NCBI GenBank assembly: GCA_014529385.2
Contig: CM043953.1
Span: 74,508,872-74,572,871, forward strand
Reading direction: 5' to 3'
DNA: 64,000 bases
DNA from: Adiantum capillus-veneris
Lineage: Eukaryota; Streptophyta; Polypodiopsida; Polypodiales; Pteridaceae
Shown: positions 60,360-64,000 of the stretch, piece by piece
How the letters are laid out: each line of letters starts with the position of its first letter
Numbering within the stretch: the stretch's first letter is position 1
Made by a program: the position numbers and the translations under genes
Notes under the pieces: model-generated
Seen by the model: the letters and a program-made list of their open reading frames with translations, nothing else
Told to the model about the DNA's origin: nothing
The model's database searches: none

Positions 60360-61262
60360 GTCAGCAGACTCTGCATGGCCAAATTTTTTGTGGTCGGAGA
60401 CCAATGTCCTCACAATCATTCGCTACCTCCACAACCGTCTCCTCTCCTCCATGGCCAACCCTTCCTCCCACGGCCGTACTCTCACTCCCTCATAGCCAAC
60501 CTTTCCTCTCACAATCGTGCTTCTGTAGCCTTCATCTGGCCATTTTGGCCGTGACAATGTATGGGTGTGTGTATGTGTGAGTGCATGTATGTGGATGTGT
60601 TAAGATTGGATTTTTCACGGCCAGAGGCCAATGTCCTCACGCTCGTTTGCGACCTCCAAGGCTGACTCCTATCCTCCACGGCTGACCCATCATCCCACAT
60701 TTGTACCCGACGGCCTCAGGACCAACCTTTCCTATCATGACGTGCTTCTACAGCCTTCTTCTGGCCATTTTGGTTGTGACAGTGTATGGGTGTTTATATG
60801 TGTGAGGATGTGTAACTACACATATGTGGATGTGTTAAGGCCGGATTTTTTGCATTCGAAAACCAACATCATCACAGCTGTTTTCTACCCCCAGGGCTGA
60901 CTCCTCTCCTCCATAGTTGACCCTTCTTCCCACGGCCGTATTACCACGGCCTCATGAGCAACCTTTTTCTCTCATGACCGTGCTTCTGTAGCCTTCTTCT
61001 GGCCATTTTGGTCGTGACGGTGTATGGGTGTGTATATGTGTGAGGATGTGTGACTACATATATGTGGATGTGTTAAGGCCAGATTTTTTTCATCATGAGA
61101 CCAACATCGTTACGGCCTTTTGCTACCTCCAGGGCTGACTCCTCTCCTCCACGGTCGACCCTTCTCCCCACGGCCATTCCTACGGCCTCACGGGCAACCT
61201 TTCCCCTCATGACCGTGGTTCTGCAGCCTTCTTCTGGCCATTTCTGTCATGATGATGTATGG
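60360..61262 (+). repeat. ~236-bp tandem repeat, four units
   Basis: The units share GACTCCTCTCCTCCA, CCCACGGCC, GCTTCTGTAGCCTTCTTCTGGCC and GTGTATGGGTGTG, and each ends GGATGTGTTAAGG. TTAAG junctions lie at about 60600, 60835 and 61073 (periods 235 and 238). The fourth unit is cut at 61262 by an LTR. Small open frames inside it are by-products of the repeat. Confidence 0.9.
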
Positions 61263-62324
61263 TGTTGAAAGGACGCCCTTTCAACAACGTTTTTATAAAG
61301 ATTCCATTAAATATTCCTTAAAGATTCCACATGAAGATGGTGATGAAGTAATGAAGATGAAGATGGATGCTGCAACATGAAGATACGAGTTCATGGACGT
61401 CATCGAATATCCCGTTATTATTATTTTGAGCCATTACGGCCACTTTTGTAATGTTTACGGGAACCTCATATTTTAAGTCGGCACTTGTATTTTGGCCGCA
61501 GATGCTTGTATAATGAGTAAAGCCAACTCAGTTTCTGGTAATTAAGCTCTGTAGAAGCCTAGGGACAATTCAGGTCATTTGGCCGAACATTAGGTTTGAA
61601 GGCTTGGTATATAAGCTGAAACCTAAGGCTTTGTAAAGGACACATTACGTTATCTCAATTAATATATAGTCGTGGGTTCTGCAGCACACGGTAGTGAGCT
61701 TCACGCACACACACCGTCGCGCACACTAATCACATTGCAGATATGAGAGTAGGAGCGTGTTAGCATTGAGGAGCTCTTTGCGTCGACGCAAGCAATGCAA
61801 GCCGAGGACCACATCACGAGCCCGCCTGCTACGATCTATATTTGGTCGTAAGTACCTCAAACGACATCCGATTTGAATGATCAAGTAGTCATTAGAATCA
61901 GGGCGAGAAGCTCTTCGTGTTGATGTCTTTGTAGATGAGTTTCGGACACTTTGGAAATTGTTGTTTTGAGTCTATCGCGACAACGATTAGAGGTCTTACA
62001 GTTATGGTTTTTCAGGGTTTAGGTGTTTGGCCATATAGGATATGTCCTTGTGAGTCTTGCCCTCCGATTTCGAGTCATTCCGATATGATTTGAGACTGTT
62101 TCGAGCTTGTAGGATTTCGTAGGATACGTTGTCTGTTTCTTTGCTTTATGGTAGTGTTGTGGTAGGATTAGTGACTATAGAGTGTTGTTAGTGTCTAGCT
62201 CAGGGTTGACAACCCAAAGATTGCATCCATGCCCTAGTCGGGTTAGCTACGTCCTCGGATTGACAGTTTGTTGGTCTATGTTCTCGCTGTGCTCCATCGT
62301 CCGTCGCGGCGTACCCGCTAAAAT
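61263..62324 (+). repeat. 5' LTR of Athila/Tat-like Gypsy element
   Basis: Starts TGTTGAAAGGACGCCCTTTCAACA, a terminal hairpin-type start common in plant LTRs, and runs to just before a tRNA-Asp primer site. It contains GGTATATAAGC at about 61607, a good TATA box, and GAGTCTATCGCGAC at about 61970, related to the palindrome in the leader. The exact 3' end is not certain because the partner LTR is outside the window. Confidence 0.75.
61607..61616 (+). promoter_or_regulatory. LTR TATA box
   Basis: TATATAAG inside the Athila/Tat-like LTR, on the element's sense strand and about 350 bp into the LTR. It would place transcription start around 61640. Confidence 0.5.
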
Positions 62325-62342
62325 TGGTGCCGTTGCCGGGGA
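62325..62342 (+). other. Primer binding site, tRNA-Asp
   Basis: TGGTGCCGTTGCCGGGGA differs by one base from the tRNA-Asp site TGGCGCCGTTGCCGGGGA used by plant Athila/Tat elements. This identifies the clade and the plus orientation. Confidence 0.88.
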
Positions 62343-64000
62343 TTAAGCGCCTAAACTAGCGTAGACTGCATCACTCGTGTTTGATAGTATAGTGTTTCTC
62401 TAGAGTTTTCTAGAGTGTTGTCACTATTTGCCTTCTTAGTGGGAAGTCAGAGAGCGGATCTCTTGACTAAGGGATAGCCAGGGAGCCTGCGTCTCGCCGA
62501 GGTGGTCCACCATGAGGTTGAGGTATGGTTATATTATTTTGTTGTGTATTTAGATTAGGTTTTATGGTGTGTGTGTGTTTGGTTGTGACTTATGGTTGTG
62601 AAGAACTTGAAAGAGAAAAAAACGCAAAGAAAAACGCAAAAGGTAAGCAGGAGGCTGTTTGTTTGCTAGAAATAAAAAACAACCATTCAACCATCCAAAG
62701 TAGGACTTTAGGTAGTGTAGGACATCTGATGTTGATCTAGAGAAATTTTGACATGAAAATGTGCTTGAAAACACAAAAGGTGGAATTGTGCTGATTATGG
62801 TAAAAGTGCTCTAAAATGGTCGTTTGAAAGCCGATTTGATTGCTTGTTTTTGCATTGGAGACCTTAAGGTTGGGGGAAAACACAGATCCAAAAAAAAAAC
62901 TCTAAAAAACCCAAAAAACAAAAATCTGAAACCAAATCTGCAATTTTCACCAAAAAAAAAAAAAGTTTGACCTCAAGACCTTGTTTTGCATATGCTCTAG
63001 AGCTTGTATGTGAAATTTCAAAGCATTTGCATCAGTGCTTGTGCATCTAAGTGGGAATTTGTTTTTTCCGAGTGTAAGGAAGTGAACTGTGAAATGCTTG
63101 AATCCAAAGGAAAAGAAGTCCAAATTGAATGAAACTTTGGGGATAGGCTTCTAAGGGCATTGGGAACCAAACTGTCCAAAAACAGAGAAAAAAAATCACT
63201 TACTAGTGGCTCTCTGCTCAGTCTATTGCGATAGACTGGTGAATTGGAGATAGACTCACAATCAGGCAAAACCCCTCATACCACAGGTAAAACATATCAA
63301 TACAAGGCTGCTCCCAAAAATTGAGTGTACTTGGACACCTGCTTGACCACTAAACCTCAAGTCTGGTGTTTTGAGTCAGACTTCAGAGACAAATTGGGTA
63401 AAGGGACTTGACCAAATTTCCAAACCTTGTGAAACTTGGTATACATGATCTACAGAGGGTAGGGAACACATCTGTGAAGAGAAAATTTGAAAAAAGTGTC
63501 ATTTTAGCATACTTGGTGAGTCTATCGCGATAGACTAAGAACACAGTGATAGAAACTAAATTTTTCAAAAACCTCTGTGGCATAGCTGGGAAAGGTGCTA
63601 TCAAGGACACATAGAAATTTTGAAGTCATTTGGACATCAGAAAGTGGGTCTAAGACCATTTAAGAGGATTCAACTTGTACAAAACACAAGATCTGGTCTA
63701 ACTGACAAAGTAAAAGTCCAAACCACTTGAAAATTGGTAGGAGGACTAAGGAGAGGTGTTGGAACACAGTGGTATAGTCAAAGTTCAAGTTTGATCTATA
63801 AAAGGGGTACTTGCTCAGTCTATCGCGATAGACTCAAAGCAGGTCCAAAGAAACTGAATTTTTCAAAACCCTCTGGAGCATAGCTTGTTTAGCCTCTCAA
63901 GAGGTTATACACAAAATTTGGTGGATTTTGGACATTGGGAAGTCATCCTAAGTCTATTTTCTAGTGATCAGATAGACTTAGAATTCTAGAGTTGGAGTTA
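62343..64000 (+). mobile_element. Athila/Tat-like leader, runs off the window
   Basis: Noncoding, with an A-rich stretch at 62885-62965 and a tandem-like array with ~299-bp period from about 63200. Long untranslated leaders before gag are usual in this clade. Gag would lie beyond 64000. Confidence 0.65.
63220..63834. repeat. 18-bp palindrome repeated every ~299 bp
   Basis: AGTCTATCGCGATAGACT is perfect at 63519-63536 and 63817-63834, and has one change at 63220-63237. The intervals are 299 and 298 bp. Sequence beside each copy is partly alike (GAAACT(G/A)AATTTTTCAAAA...CCTCT...CATAGCT), so the unit is a diverged tandem repeat with a conserved palindrome. Confidence 0.85.

Overview
The window reads as nuclear DNA of a land plant. 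It is AT-rich and dominated by retrotransposons, with long (CT)n/(GA)n microsatellites and a single convincing cellular gene: a 12-exon full-length ABC transporter of plant subfamily B whose GT-AG introns mostly run from about 75 to 960 bp. Seed-free vascular plants such as ferns or lycophytes would fit, but nothing seen here fixes the lineage.

Layout. 1-130 is part of an inverted Copia LTR. 131-4500 holds unidentified coding remnants and short tandem repeats. 4502-18238 is a minus-strand Ty3/Gypsy chromovirus-like element with long LTRs and TSD TGTAG. Its left LTR was later split by a complete 5.2-kb plus-strand Copia element (5051-10246), and the right LTR preserves the empty target site. 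18239-23100 is intergenic (microsatellites, one SINE-like repeat). 23223-30301 is the ABCB gene, which splices by eye to about 1258 codons with both nucleotide-binding domains intact. 30302-32790 is intergenic and holds an 18-bp minisatellite split by a tRNA-like SINE, and a 342-bp TIR element with a TAA target duplication. 32795-35360 is a truncated minus-strand Copia gag-protease. 35403-38392 is a plus-strand deletion derivative related to the 4.5-18.2 kb Gypsy family. 38700-44040 holds microsatellites, an A-rich tract, a decayed gag-like plus-strand ORF series and a set of palindromes.

44800-53113 is an old minus-strand Gypsy element, interrupted inside its reverse transcriptase by a second minus-strand chromovirus (47969-53024, 122-bp LTRs, TSD GTATT). 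In the old element a retropepsin-like protease domain lies downstream of the integrase, which is not the usual Gypsy order. 53113-59823 carries two diverged copies of an unrecognised minus-strand protein-coding repeat family; their divergence is mostly synonymous. 60360-61262 is a ~236-bp tandem repeat cut by the 5' LTR of a plus-strand Athila/Tat-like element (61263-62324, tRNA-Asp primer site). The leader of that element contains an 18-bp palindrome repeated about every 299 bp and runs off the window.

The ABCB gene is probably the only functional cellular gene. The rest records successive transposon insertions, several of which can be ordered from nesting, target duplications and an empty site. 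Exon junctions, domain calls and percentages were made by eye from the sequence; no database search was possible.
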